From: Silene latifolia | Lineage: Eukaryota > Streptophyta > Magnoliopsida > Caryophyllales > Caryophyllaceae | Length of the DNA stretch: 64,000 nt | Assembly: GCF_048544455.1 (NCBI RefSeq) | Contig: NC_133529.1 | Coordinates: 51,455,401-51,519,400 of the forward strand | Direction: 5' to 3' | Part shown: positions 47,826-60,238 of the stretch, piece after piece | Numbering within the stretch: position 1 is the stretch's first letter | Layout: every line of letters starts with the position of its first letter | Made by a program: the position numbers and the translations under genes | The notes under the pieces: model-generated | Database searches by the model: none | What the model saw: the letters and a program-made list of their open reading frames with translations, nothing else | Told to the model about the DNA's origin: nothing

Positions 47826-47985
47826 GCTAAACACGATGGACATATTGTTTCCATGGGCCTTAAACGTATGCCAAATTTTTACTAGATTATTTAATATGAA
47901 ATAAAATGTTATTTTAATTTCTCATATATGACAATCGCATTTGTCTTTTAAATTTTAACATTACTTTGTCACATCCAAATGGGTT
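47826..47985 (+). other. 3' flank of Copia element 1
   Basis: Non-coding AT-rich tail ending TTACTTTGTCACATCCAAAT GGG, alignable with 59430-59560 in Copia element 2, where the tail goes on for 700 bases to the polypurine tract and LTR. Here it is cut at 47986. Confidence 0.6.
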
Positions 47986-48632
47986 TGTTAGGCCTGGAAA
48001 TCCGCAGACCTCCCTGATCAATATCTCATCCAAACCTGACTGCCAGGCTATCAGGATGTCAGGCAATCAGGACACATGAAGACAGGCGCCAGGCCACGGA
48101 GAGGACAACGGTCAAAATATCAGGACGATATTAGACCATAAACGCGTATTATAAAAGGATTATATACGCAGCATTGAGTGAGAAGATCTCGCAGTAAATG
48201 CAGTAATTAAGGGAGGAATATTAGCAATTAATACAGGCAATAATGGAGAATAATCCGCATTCAATACAGTATCAGGCAGCCATTCAAGATTAGAGCTTAT
48301 ATAAGGAACACTTTTGAAGACATTGGGATCATCTCATCTTTACACTAGAAAAACCATACGTCCGCATATAGTTAGAAAGATATTAGACATTGTCATTATC
48401 ATATGCTCAATTCTCGCAATTACATAGTGAAATCCTCTCCTGGCTTGGTGCCCGTGGTTTTTTCCCATTCAAGGGTTTTCCACGTACAAAATTCTTTGTC
48501 TCATTATTGTTATTGTTATTATATTTACAGCTTTATATTTGACCCCGACGACCTGACCAATAGACCATCTAGAGCTAGTTAACCTTACACAACTCTACCC
48601 TGACCTGATTTCGCCTTACGCAAAATCCACAC
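47986..48632 (+). repeat. 5' LTR of the Tat-lineage element
   Basis: Starts TGTTAGGCCTGGAAATCC; the end is placed at ...AAATCCACACA, a few bases before the primer site. A plus-strand TATA box CTTATATAAGGAAC is at about 48297-48306. The word TCAGG/CAGGC recurs through the LTR (48033-48130). The outer boundary is supported by the abrupt end of Copia homology. Confidence 0.8.
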
Positions 48633-48640
48633 AAAATAAT

Positions 48641-48657
48641 TGGCGCCCACCGTGGGG
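48641..48657 (+). other. Primer-binding site of the Tat-lineage element
   Basis: TGGCGCCCACCGTGGGG, a primer site seen in many Tat-type elements; the exact tRNA is not assigned here. Confidence 0.8.
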
Positions 48658-48716
48658 GCATCTCACTCTTTAAATCCTTTTTTCTTATCCTACAAAAATT
48701 CAAAAATCCTACAAAA

Positions 48717-50732
48717 ATGGCCCAGCCTACCATTGAAGAACAATTGAACGTAGCTCTCTAACAAATCGCTGAGTTGGAAAGCCTGAAAGAAAAAGTAGCC
48801 CAAACTGAAGCAGAAATCCTGCAACTAAGAAAATCCGAGTCAGCCCTGAAACAAAAATTAGAAAAAACTCAAGGGGCAGGCTCTAGATTCCAACCAGGTA
48901 CCCCATTTGCATCAATCATCAAAAATATCGATTTTTCCAGTTTTGGGAGCCCAAGTGTTTCTAAATCTGTTGATGTTAATGATGATGGTGAACCAAAGAA
49001 TGACAAGGAGAAACCTGATGAATCTGCAGCAGCCATCATGATGGCAGTGGTTTAGGAGATCAAGAAACTCAATGAAAAATTCGATAAGATACTTGGAGTA
49101 CCTGCCAGAATGGAAGAAGCTGCCCCTGACAGCTATGCTGATTCGCCTTTCATAGACGAAATAACAAAAGTAGACCTACCAAAGAAGTTCACAATTCCAT
49201 CCATGAGGGTCTATGATGGAACCACGGATCCACAAAATCACGTGGCTCTTTTCAAACAAAAAATGTTGGCTGCATCCATCCCCAGCGAATTCAGACAAGT
49301 GTGCATGTGTAAGGGATTTGGAACAACCTTGACTGGTCCTGCCCTGCAATAGTACATCAACCTGCCAACTGGGAGTATCTATTCCTTCGCCAACCTGATC
49401 AATAGTTTCAACCAGCAGTTCGCAAGTAGCAGGGAGTTGGAGAAACGATCCAGTGACCTTTACCGAGTTACACAGAAGCCTGATGAAACTCTCAGGACAT
49501 TCCTCGCAAGATTCAACAAGGATAAAGTATCCATACCTAGGTGTGACGTTGGAACAGCAGTGGAGGCATTCAGGCAGGGGTTACTACCATATATTGACTT
49601 ATACAGCGAGCTCACTAAGTATCCCTGCCACACCTTCGAGGATGTTCAGGCCAAGACTCTTGCCTTCATCAAGCTAGAGGAAGATAAAAGCTATAAACTT
49701 GGATCACCCAGTAGACCAGAGGATCATGAAAGGAATAATAGGAAGAGCAACAAAGGAAACACCTATAGGCCTACTCCATATTCCAGGCCAGATCAGTCAG
49801 AAGTTAACCTGGCTCATGAGTATCAAGGTAAGGTTAAAGTTTATCCACCTATTTCCGAACATAACATCAGTGTTGATATTGCAGGATTAATCCAGAGACT
49901 TGACAACATGGGATCAGCTGTCAGATGGCCCAGGAAGTCAGAAAATCCCAACCCCAGGAGGGACAATTCTAAATGGTCCGAATTTCACATGGATATTGGA
50001 CACACCAAGGATGATTGTTTCACCCTGAGGAAGGAAGTGACCTACCTGCTAAAATCTGGATACTTGAAAGACCTGATCAAGACAAAAGGCAGGAATGCAA
50101 ACCAGGGGAAAGAGAATCAGGAGCATAAGCAGGATCGTAGTCTCCCTCCACCACCACCAATTTATGAAGTAAAATTCATATCGGCGGATCGAGATTTGCG
50201 GCCGACAAGTTCAAGAAGAAAGAATATAGCCAGGACGCCAAGGACTGTATCACCCTGCAAGCCAGATCATATCCCAACAATCACTTTCAATGATTGTGAC
50301 TTGGTGGGCATCCCTAATGTCCATCATGATGGCCTGGTAATTTCTATGGAGATTGGAACCGCCACAGTAAGAAGGATCCTGGTAGACGGAGGCAGCTCAG
50401 TGAACCTGATCATGCTTGACGTACTAAAAGCCATGAAGATTAACAATGACCAAATCACCAAAAAATCCAGTGTCCTAGTAGGATTCAGTGGCGAAACCAG
50501 AAGCACCCTAGGAGAAATCCACCTTCCAACCTACGTGGAAGGAGTCTCATCTTATGAGAAATTTGGAGTCCTTGACTGCCTGTCATCCTACAACGCGATC
50601 TTGGGCAGGCCCTGGATTCATAATGTCAAGGCCGTACCGTCAACCTATCACCAGTGTATCAAGATACCAACGGATCGGGGCATAGCCACAATCAAAGGGG
50701 ATCACAAGATAGCCCAGAATGCTACACGCTGA
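48717..50732 (+). pseudogene. Gag-protease of the Tat-lineage element
   Basis: One frame from the ATG at 48717 to the stop at 50730-50732, with three in-frame stops (48759-48761, 49053-49055, 49350-49352). An N-terminal coiled coil (QTEAEILQLRKSE) is followed by the retrotransposon gag domain (MRVYDGTTDPQNHVALFK, FARFNKDK-type helix), a histidine-cysteine motif (EFHMDIGHTKDDCFTL) and aspartic protease (LVDGGSSVNLI, YNAILGRPWIH). No frameshift is needed; the stop after ALQ is TAG where relatives have a Trp codon. Confidence 0.85.
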
Positions 50733-51685
50733 CCTTGAAGCCTTCCAAGGGGTAAGTCCCTTGCATAACAATTATAGTACCCCGTCAGGAGCACTTATGT
50801 GGCACCTCCCGAATGGAAACAGATCGGGTAATCCTAGACCATGAGTACCCGACGGTATGTTCTAGTAGGATCCGACGCACGGAGATTGTCGCCCGAATGG
50901 TAAAGTTCCTTAAAAATAAATCATCTTGGTTTGCTTGGTCACATTTTGATATGACTGGAATTAGCTCTGATATAATTACGCATAAAATCAATGTTGACCC
51001 ATCTTTTAAGCCTGTCATGCAATGAGAAAAGGCGGAAATTTAAAATTTGAAAGAAATACCATTATTAACGAGGAAGTAGAAAAACTCTTGGATACGGGAA
51101 TGATCAAGGAAGTAATATACCCTGAGTGACTCGCTAACATAGTTGTTGTGCAGAAAAAGAATGGAAAGTGGAGAGTCTGTGTAAACTAAACTGACCTGAA
51201 CAAAGCCTGTCCTAAAGATCCATTTCCTTTGCCACATATTGATGCCATGGTAGATGTTACAGAAGGCCACGAGATGCTGACATTCATGGATGATTCCAGT
51301 TGATTTAATCAAATAAAGATGCACCCTGCTGACCAGGAGAGTACTACATTCATTACAGACCGAGGCATATACTGTTACACTACTATGCCTTTCGGCCTGA
51401 AGAATGCAGGGGCAACGTACCAACGCCTGGTCAACATGATGTTTAAAGACCAAATAGGTGACATCATGGAAGTGTACATAGACGACATGGTGGTGAAATC
51501 CAAAAATGCAGAAGATCATGTGAAACATTTTGAAATAGCGTTCGAAATATTGGAAAAATACAACATGAAGCTAAACCCTGCAAAATGCCACTTTGGAGTC
51601 TCTGCAGGCAAATTCCTTGGATATATGGTCACAAAAAGGGGCATAGATCGAAGCCAGCCCTGAACAGATAAAGGCTATCCTGGAG
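50733..51685 (+). pseudogene. Reverse transcriptase of the Tat-lineage element, decayed
   Basis: The linker and RT are spread over two or more frames with many stops. Readable motifs are SWFAWSHFDMTGI, TDLNKACPKD, MPFGLKNAGATYQRLVN, the catalytic YIDDMVVKS and CHFGVSAGKFLGYMV. The palm motif is intact but the frame is not. Confidence 0.8.
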
Positions 51686-52250
51686 TTGCAGTCACCCAAG
51701 TCTGTCAAGGATATCCAGAAATTGATAGGTCGGGTAGCTGCCCTGAATCGTTTCATATCAAGATCCTCCGAGAGATACAAAACATTCTATAACCTCCTCA
51801 AGAAGAATAAACAGTTCCAATGGACGGATGGACATGAAACAGCTTTTCAGGATCTAAAATCCTACTTATCATCTCCACCCTTACTGGCTAAGCCAGAAAA
51901 GGGGGAACCTTTGTCAGTATACCTGTCCGTCACCGACACAGCAGTCAGCGCAGTCCTAGTGAAAGAACAGGATGGTCAGTAACATCCAGTCTACTATGTA
52001 AGTAAAAGTCTGCTAGATGCTGAGTTGAGGTATGGATTGCTTGAAAAAAATGTCGTAGCTTTAATTATGTCATGTACTAAACTGCGACCTTATTTTGAAA
52101 GTCACCCCATTATAGTCAGGACTAATTTACCCATAAAATCTGTCCACGTAAGCTTTGAACTTTCAGGCGGGATGGCCAAATGGTCAAGTCTGATTAGCAC
52201 ATACGACATCACCTTTGAACCCTGGGGCGATTAAATCGCAGGCCCTAGCG
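51686..52250 (+). pseudogene. RNase H of the Tat-lineage element
   Basis: The connection region (IQKLIGRVAALNRFISRS) and RNase H (LSVYLSVTDTAVSAVLV, VYYVSKSLLDAE) are read almost continuously, with one TAA at about 51980 in place of a Gln codon. It ends near 52233 with a frame change before the second RNase H. Confidence 0.75.
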
Positions 52251-52299
52251 GACTTTGTGGTGACTTTAGCCCTAACCTGGAACCATACCGATAAAAGAG

Positions 52300-52685
52300 G
52301 TCAACCAACTAGAAAATAAAACCCCGGACCAAGAATGGACCCTATTCATAGATGGGGCATCCAACGCTGTGGGGACAGTGGTTAGGACTAGTACTCAAAT
52401 CACCACAGGGAGATATGATAGCACAGGGTGTAAGCTGTGAGTTCAAAGCTACGAAAAACGAAGCAGAATATGAAGCCTTGATAGCAGGCTTAAAGGTATG
52501 TCTAGACCTCGGTGTTCAAAACCTAAAGGTAAAAACTGATTCACTCCTAATTGCTAATCAAATAAAGGGAATTTATACGGCTAAGGATGCAAAAATGATT
52601 TCGTCTTTAGAATATGCAAAAAACCTTACCGCTAAATTTGCTTTATTTGACATAGATCAAATATCAAGAGATCTGAACACCCAGG
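52300..52685 (+). pseudogene. Second RNase H of the Tat-lineage element, interrupted
   Basis: LFIDGASN, NEAEYEALIAGL and VKTDSLLIANQI give the acidic residues. A frame change occurs after GASN (about 52362). The domain is cut at 52681-52685 (CCAGG) by the Copia insertion. Its last part, ADALASLGSNF, is present twice beyond it, at 53961 and 61505. Confidence 0.8.
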
Positions 52686-53960
52686 TGTTGGAATAAGTGT
52701 CCTCCGACAATAATGCGATCACAACTGTCGATCATAATGATCACATGTTTAAATCTCATTTTTAAGAATACATGTGGGATGTAACATTTTACAGTCAACT
52801 GGTCCACACATATCGGTAATGATTGGTGACTAGAGTTTGACATTACTTGTCGTGCGGACGGTGGTGATCGAGTTGATCCCCTTAGGTCATACCTATAGGG
52901 AAATACTCTTAATTGATTATTTAATTAATCGTATGCCGATACGAGTTAATTAAATTGCTTAAAATTGACGGATGATTTTGTGAGTAAAGTTAACGTGTCT
53001 TATTGTAATTTGATTATATTAGATACGGTCTAAGTAATCGAATTGTTTTATTACTTGGATAAAATTATTGTTTACGAAACAATTTTAATTGAATGAATAA
53101 TTTATTATAAATACAAGACGTTGTAATTTATAATTTGATAAACCGTTTTGGCACAAGTAATTACGAATTACGAGTCAATTTTGTATATGACATATTTTAT
53201 GAGTATGTTGATTTTTAATATGTTAAAAATACATTACAATTTCACATGTCAAGTAACATGTCACATTTGTCACAATTGACAAATGACAAAATAAAATTGA
53301 CTACCATTTTATAAAGTGTGCCGGAAAAAAGGGGGTGTATTAGGTTCATATTGTGTTTTTATTTTAAGTGGAAAACATAATAATTACCACCTAATATAGC
53401 CTTGTATGCCTAGTTGATCTTGATAAGAACACAAGCTCATGCATTGGGTATTTGTGACCCCTCCCCACCGGTTTTCAATAGAAAAACATAGAGAGTTTTT
53501 CCTCTATGATTCATTCTATCTTTACCTATTATTTTTCCTAGTGTAAGAAAAATATTCTCTCCACAATTTGGAGAAACTTAGAGAAGTAAAAACCTCATAA
53601 ATCATTCCTCTTGACCGAAATATTCAAGAGCAATACAAATTATTTTTGTATCAAATTTTAAGTTAGACTTTTATTATTACTAGATCATAATAATATTTGT
53701 TATTGAGAGGTTTCCTTGGGTATTCACTTTTGGGAGAGATTCTATACTTGAATCTTTGTTCATCCATTATTTGGAATGCTTAAGAACTAACAAGAAGGAG
53801 ATCTTGTTGGTGCCCTTTAATCGGAAATCTCTAAGTAAGATTGACGATTTCTTCTCTTACTTCTATTTATGTTTGCATGCATAAGATTTGTATTTATTTT
53901 ATGACTAAATAATTGTCACATATATGAATATGTAAATTAATGAGATAATGATTTCTAACA
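52686..53960 (+). repeat. Left LTR of Copia element 2
   Basis: 1275 bp, flanked on both sides by CCAGG. TATA-like TTATAAATACAAGACG near 53105. The length difference from the right LTR (9 bases) is fully accounted for by small indels near 52830-52880 and 53160. No primer site follows. Confidence 0.88.
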
Positions 53961-54155
53961 CCAGGCTGATGCTCTGGCCAGCCTAGGTTCGAACTTTACC
54001 CCCACTGTTTTCGACAAAATACCAATTGTGCATTTATTAGAGTTAGCCATCAGCAGACCTGAACAAGTCAATCTTGTCAATCAGGTTAATAACTCTTGGA
54101 CTAAACCCTATTATGATTGGTTTCTCCGAGGAATACTTCCTCAGGGCAGACAAAA
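53961..54155 (+). repeat. Duplicated fragment of the host Tat element
   Basis: About 195 bp that repeats 61505-61697 with about six substitutions. It encodes the end of the second RNase H (ADALASLGSNF) and the start of the integrase linker, stopping after GCAGACA. At that point the other copy continues into integrase while this one switches to Copia leader. Confidence 0.88.
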
Positions 54156-56390
54156 CTTATAAATTGTGTTTATTATGATATATCACGAAATCAATTATGC
54201 ATGTTAAAGTTTCTGGTCCTAAAATGTTTTTAGGATATTTTGGTTTATTTATGGATTTTTATTGTTCATTTTATATAATAATGGCATTAAAATGTGATTT
54301 TTATGATAGAAATGTCATTTTTGGACTAAAAATATCTAAACTTCGATTTTTCAAGTGATTTTTGGATATGTTTTCACATATATTATCTATTGATGACCTG
54401 TAAAGTTTCATAATAAAATGTGTTGTTATGCACGAAATATGGATTTTTCAAGTTAAAATCGTATTTAAATGGAAAAATAGGTTAATATGAGTAATATTTC
54501 GAATATGGTCATGGAAATTTAGTATGTTGTCACATGCCATTTTACAAGATGTGTGTAAAATATTTAGCTATAATGAAGTCTTTATACATGATTTATGAAT
54601 TTTTGATGAAAAATAACCTAAATAATGACTTTAATTAGTGAAAATTGCTAAAACATACTTCATGACTAAGGAAAAACGTCACATGTTGCATTTTATCATA
54701 TATTTCAGATCTAAAAGTGAAAAGTTAATAAAAATAATTTTTCTCATATTTTTATGGTAATAATTGATAAATCCGATAAACCGCAACATTGTTTTTCTCA
54801 ATAAATTTCGAAATTTTAACCTATGTTTTTTAGCATTATGAGTGTCATGGTATTTTTCCAGAATTTTCATGAGTTTAAATTTAAAATTTTGAATTTATTT
54901 GAAGTTTTTATGATTTATTTGAAGTTTATGACATATTATTGTATTTTTGAGTCCATTTATGAACAATATTAAGAAATATAAGTTAATTATTGTCAATATG
55001 TTAGTGGAGACTAATTTTGAGTCCTAAGTTGGTTACGATAATTAACTTGTACATAAATATGAATTTATATAATTATTGTGATTATAAAAGGTTAAATCAC
55101 GCAAATCCGTAAAAACCGATTAATATACGATATTGGCTCCTTAAAGGCGATTTAGCATAAAATTTGGCATGTTCATACATATTATAATGCTGTATTTTAT
55201 TTATTATTATCATATTTTAATTTTATGTAATTTTTGAATTATGTAATTTTACTTAGTATGGCCTTAGTTTTTAATTGATATTACCCGAAATGTATGAGAA
55301 TATCGATTCGGTTGTAATTTATTGTGATCTCGTATCACCGTTTTGTAATTTAATAGATTTATTTTTATTTTAATTACAAATGAATAATAGGAAATTATGT
55401 AATTTGTTATGTAATTTATTTATTCCGGAGTTCCTTGAAGACGGTGCCACTTGAGAAGGCGATCCATTAAAGAAAGTGTTGCCTTGAAATGCGTGCCAAG
55501 ACCGAAGTTCAAGGGACCAAAGGAGTTGGTTTCCGAATTTGTAATAGTTTATTAGATTTACTTTTTTAGGAAGGCCATACTAGGATTTATTTATGCTTTG
55601 CATTTTATTTATATGTTGCATGCATCGCTAAATCGCCATAACTAAAACATGCATTATCTTTTTAATCGAGTTTATCGACCGTGTCAATTACAATTATCGT
55701 AGTTCACCGCTAGTTTACTTAAAACGTGATAGATAATAAATTGACATGACCTCTCGCTAAAACGAACAATTGAGACTTAGCCTTACCAAAAACTAGAAAC
55801 CATGAAAACCTATTTCGTGAGGGATTGCACTCGGCCACACCGGGGTACAAACCTTGTTACGTAGGGGAAGTGGGTGATAAATGTCTATCCACCGAATTCA
55901 TATTGATGAGGGTTTCATCGGCCACATCGTGCCCAACTTAATGTGCGTTTGGATCATGGACACATTTATTCGAAATTTGGATTGAGCTCAACGGAAGTAT
56001 TCGTGACCGTAGTCGCATGTGTTACGGGCTAAAGATAAATGTTAATGTAATTTTATCGACCAAGAGTTCTAAAAGTAGAATCGATTAAATAGTTAATCCA
56101 CCGAGTTATATTGATAAGGGATTCATCGGCCACACCGTGCCCAAGTTAATATGAATTTGGATCTTGGAATCATTTATCATAGTTGGGTAGAGGTCACTAT
56201 GTAAATGCTTTACTTGTCATTTACCAGTATTAATAAAACGATAAATATTAAGTTTTCCACTATTCCGTTATTATATTGTTCTATTTCTTTACCACAATTC
56301 ATATACGATATCATTTCGATTTTTTATTCAAATCTCCATTAAAATATCGTAACTAAAGACAAATATGAATTTTTCTTCTAAAACCTCGAA
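54156..56390 (+). other. Leader of Copia element 2
   Basis: Non-coding, homologous to 39030-40700. It contains an internal direct repeat of about 70 bp (about 55890-55960 and 56100-56165) with TTCATCGGCCACA-CGTGCCCAA. The 5' end, with primer site, is missing. Confidence 0.65.
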
Positions 56391-59300
56391 TTATCCATTG
56401 TAAGGATCTCTTGTGAAGAGTATAGATGGAAGTTACTTGTGATCAAAAGGGTTTTTGATTCTCGACTAACATATCTAGTTACAATTGTTTCTCATATGCT
56501 TAATTGAGTTAAGTACTTTGAAACGTTAAATCATTTTGGTAACTAGATTTGTTGGAAATCAAAATTGACCAAAATACCGCAACCACTTCAATGAAAGTTT
56601 TAAGACTAAACGAACGAATGAAGAGTAGTCTTCATGAAATTAAATTTTGCTTCTCTAAGCAAAGACTCATTGAAATGAGTGGGAGCATTATCTTAAACCT
56701 TTAAGAAAAGGATAAGGTTCTAAGAAGTAAAATTAGAATGGAATTGATACAAGGTAATGTTAAAAGTAACGTTATTGAGAATAACAATACTAAACCTACC
56801 AATCCCGACCGATAAAGTTTCCATTGTCTAAATTGTTGGACGCTACAAAGGAAACTACTCCAAATTATTGAAGAATCAACAAGTTAGTTGTGGGACATCT
56901 AATGGGACCTTCTTCTTTAAATGTTTATTTGATTAACATAAATTTTGCTAGTACTACTTCGTCAATATTAGAAACCAGTGGAGGTTTTCATCATTGTATT
57001 TGATACATAGGATGATTAGAATATGACGACTAGCAACAATGATGTTGAGAGATAGAGTCATTGTGAACTCAATCTAGTTTTTGAGTTTAGAGTTGTACTT
57101 AATTGTGACTATGAAGTGCATAAACTCTAAATAAGAATATAAACTTGTTAAGATACAAAAGAGGTTTCACTTTTGTGACCCTGTACACTATGATTTGATG
57201 TATGGCTAGCCCATTATCAAGGTGATTATATTCTAAACCAAACTAGAATGACACATCATGTAGATGATGTAAGACTCAAATTGGTAACCCAAGATTAAAC
57301 CTTAAATTCTGGAATGATAAACGCAAAGAGTTATCGAGTACTCTTGAAACAATGATGTTAATCTTATGGTATATGCGTATCTTGTATTCAAAGCAAGATG
57401 TCTCGTGCCTTTTGGTTGAAAAGGAGATCGAGGTTGTAAATAATTGATCCAAAATAGGTTGATCATTTTATTTTACCAACGATTTAAGTTGACGCTAATA
57501 TGTTCACTTAATAAGGTAAATAGAGAAATCTTTGAAGAAGTTCAAAGAGTTCAAAGAATCACGATTTAGTCGTGATGGGATTATCAAAGTGAAGACTTTG
57601 ATATAAGCCAAAGGAAATGTGATATAGTATCACAAATTAATCTCTCTTAGCACGCATTATGGGATAATGTGTGGTTGGATAAAGAAATCAAACGCTATTC
57701 GATATGGTTTGGACTTCAATCAAGTTACTTTGAGTTACTTGATCCTTTTGGGGATTTTATCATTTTGTCTAAATTATTTTTTTTTCCACTAAATCTAAAA
57801 CGAATCATATGAGACATGAAATGGTAGGGTACCATGTTTGTAAGTTTTCAAAAGAAACAAATGCTCATTTTTCCTTATTATAATCACGAGTACAACGGGT
57901 TTGTGGCTCGTGAAGCTGTCTTTTAAAAATACAAGTTTATTTCTAGAAGACAGAGTGGGAGAAATTATTCAAGAGCCACAAAGAATGTTATGTCGCGAGA
58001 AACTGGTCTTTCTTGGCTACATGAGACGTTTTGTGTAAGATATTGTTTCTTCAAAACCTAGGAGGTTAAAGTCATCACTTGTTGAAGATGATGAATTAGT
58101 GTTACTTTTAGAAACTAAAGAGCTTTTAACTTACGAAGAAATTGTTTGATTCAAGTTGATTACTTCTGGAAAGTAATGAACATATGACTTACATGAGAGT
58201 GTTTAAGTCACAACTCAATACAAGGCTTAGTGCCATGAAAATCCGAAATAAATTCCAAGTGATTTGTTAGATATCAAAGCTTGATTGGTAGCAAAGGGTT
58301 TTGCACTAGTTGAAATGCTTAAGTCTATTTGGATCTTCTTAGGGATTGTGTTTCATTATGATGATATACATATAGCGAGTGAATCTAAAACCCACTTCTT
58401 CAATTAGAAGGAATGTATTCAATACATGTCTTGAGTTTTGTAGATTCTTGTCATCCTAAGATAATGTGAAACTTAAGAGAGAGTCTTAAGTAGGACATCA
58501 ATGAGTTGGAATCAACATTTTGATCATGTCATGAAACTTTTCTCAATAAGTTGAGAAGTTATGTTTATACATGAAGTTTAGTGAGAGTTATGGAAATTTT
58601 AATTAGTCTGATATATGGATGACATATTGATCATTGGGAATGATTTAAGACTTTTGGAGTATTATAATACATCTTAATATCCGGATTTATGGAGATAAAT
58701 CCACATGATATTAGCGTCAAATTAGAAGTCTTATGTTGATAAGATTCATGACTAGTTCAATCGAGTTGAACATATTTGATTTATTTCTATTGCTTCCGCT
58801 GCCGGATCGATTAAATAGGAAATTATGTATAACACTTCATATACTTTGAGTATGATGAATTGTTTCAAATCGAATTTAAGTAATAGTTACCAAGTAGCCA
58901 TATAGATTATTTTTAAGTGCTTGTGGAAGCATTAAGGGTGTAAAGTTAAGTGTTTTGATGCAATTCTGTGTAAGGGTGCTACACAAATGACAATTGACAA
59001 TTGAGATTGCGCATGGTTTCCAACAAAACTATAATCAAAACACATTAAGATGGTTAAGATACCATTGTGGCTATGTTATTTAAGAAATAGATTTTATAGA
59101 ATCGTTCTAGGCAATAAAGAACAATGAGAAATATTTACAACAGGAAATTGAGTACACTTGCAATCATGAGATGTGCAAGAAGGATGAGTCCCGCACACTG
59201 TGAAAACAGTGGGAGCTATTCTAAGGCTAGAAGGCCTATGTCTTGATTGGATCTCGATACGTACTCAGGAAGTTTTGTAATGCAAATGTATACATTACAA

Positions 59301-59520
59301 AGGAAAACGAGTATGTAATAAGTTTGAGTAAGGTACAAGAAGTTGATAAAACCTACTAACCAAAGCCTTCTCATAGGCTTAACATGATGAGTCATGTCAT
59401 TTCAATTGAATTGAGATGAACAACTACATTCAAGATCAAACTGGATTATAGAATATGAAGTAGTAATCAAGTATTGACTACTCATATAATAATCACATTT
59501 ATCGTTCGAGTTTTTAAATC
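56391..59520 (+). pseudogene. Heavily decayed Copia coding region
   Basis: No ORF above 60 residues on the coding strand, but traces follow Copia order: a protease-like stretch near 56930-57000 (an ETSGG remnant where DTGCG is expected), a pre-integrase-like region (57190-57420), the nucleotide stretch AGACAGAGTGGGAGAAATT near 57945 shared with 46100, and RT-like remnants (58290-58640, ATATGGATGACATATTGATC for the catalytic loop). Decay is far beyond what the similar LTRs suggest. Confidence 0.65.
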
Positions 59521-60225
59521 TGAAAACTCCTTTTATACTTTGTTATATCCAAACGGGTTGTAGAGACAATATTGAACCCCGTTAAAGTGAACCCGGATTA
59601 AAATGGTATTCGCTGATAGTCACTTATATGAGGTGATGTCTCGAAGTGACTAGAGTGTGATGCGATTGATGGCAAGTTCAAGTGCCATAGAGTCATATGA
59701 GATGACTAGTCGATCACATAGCGATTTGTTCAAGTTAGGAACACTTTATCGGGCCTTATGACCGCTTATAGAGTTCTGGCAAATTTATATAGCCTGGTCG
59801 TGGCGAGAGCTACTATAGTATTCTAATGAGTCAATTCTTTTGACTAAAGACTGTTCCCCTAAGGTGGCACAGTTTCAGATTAACTTTGATTTGTGTTACT
59901 ACGACCTTCGTAAATGGGGTCAAATGGGCATATTTTAGTTTATGATGGCTGTGGCTAGTCGAAGGGAATAAGTGCGATAGGAATTGTCCACCCCCTTGTC
60001 AGGGTTAAAACAATATCTCAGGGCCACTCGAGGAGCAATGAACTGGAAATGCGTGGCCACGCTCGGAAGGTATCTATGGTAGATTATTCCGGTCAAATCA
60101 GTTATTCTCCAGATCGAGGAAACCACTCTCGATATGATCACAAACAAGTACGACCTGAAAGACACCTTGCATTGAGTGGGAGATAGTAATAGGACAAGAG
60201 AATTGGTGACGCACACTTGTCGAGG
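59521..60225 (+). other. 3' non-coding region of Copia element 2
   Basis: About 700 bases between the decayed RNase H and the polypurine tract. No gene; a 141-residue minus-strand ORF overlapping the LTR is not supported. Confidence 0.5.
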
Positions 60226-60238
60226 ACAAGTGGGAGAT
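60226..60238 (+). other. Polypurine tract of Copia element 2
   Basis: GACAAGTGGGAGAT directly before the LTR start TGTTGTAATAAG. AAGTGGGAGATTG before TGTTGGAAT is the common form in plant Copia elements, and proves that 60239 starts a 3' LTR. Confidence 0.8.

Larger units (their letters stand above)
39023..47985 (+). mobile_element. Copia element, both LTRs outside or lost, split by a solo LTR
   Basis: Plus-strand order leader, gag remnant, protease, integrase, RT, RNase H is the Ty1/copia order. The left end is truncated in the leader at the Athila junction; the right end is cut at 47986 by the start of the next element's LTR. The leader (39030-40700) and 3' flank resemble those of the second Copia element at 54156-60238, so they are related families. 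RT motifs suggest a Tork/Angela-like lineage, low confidence. Confidence 0.8.
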
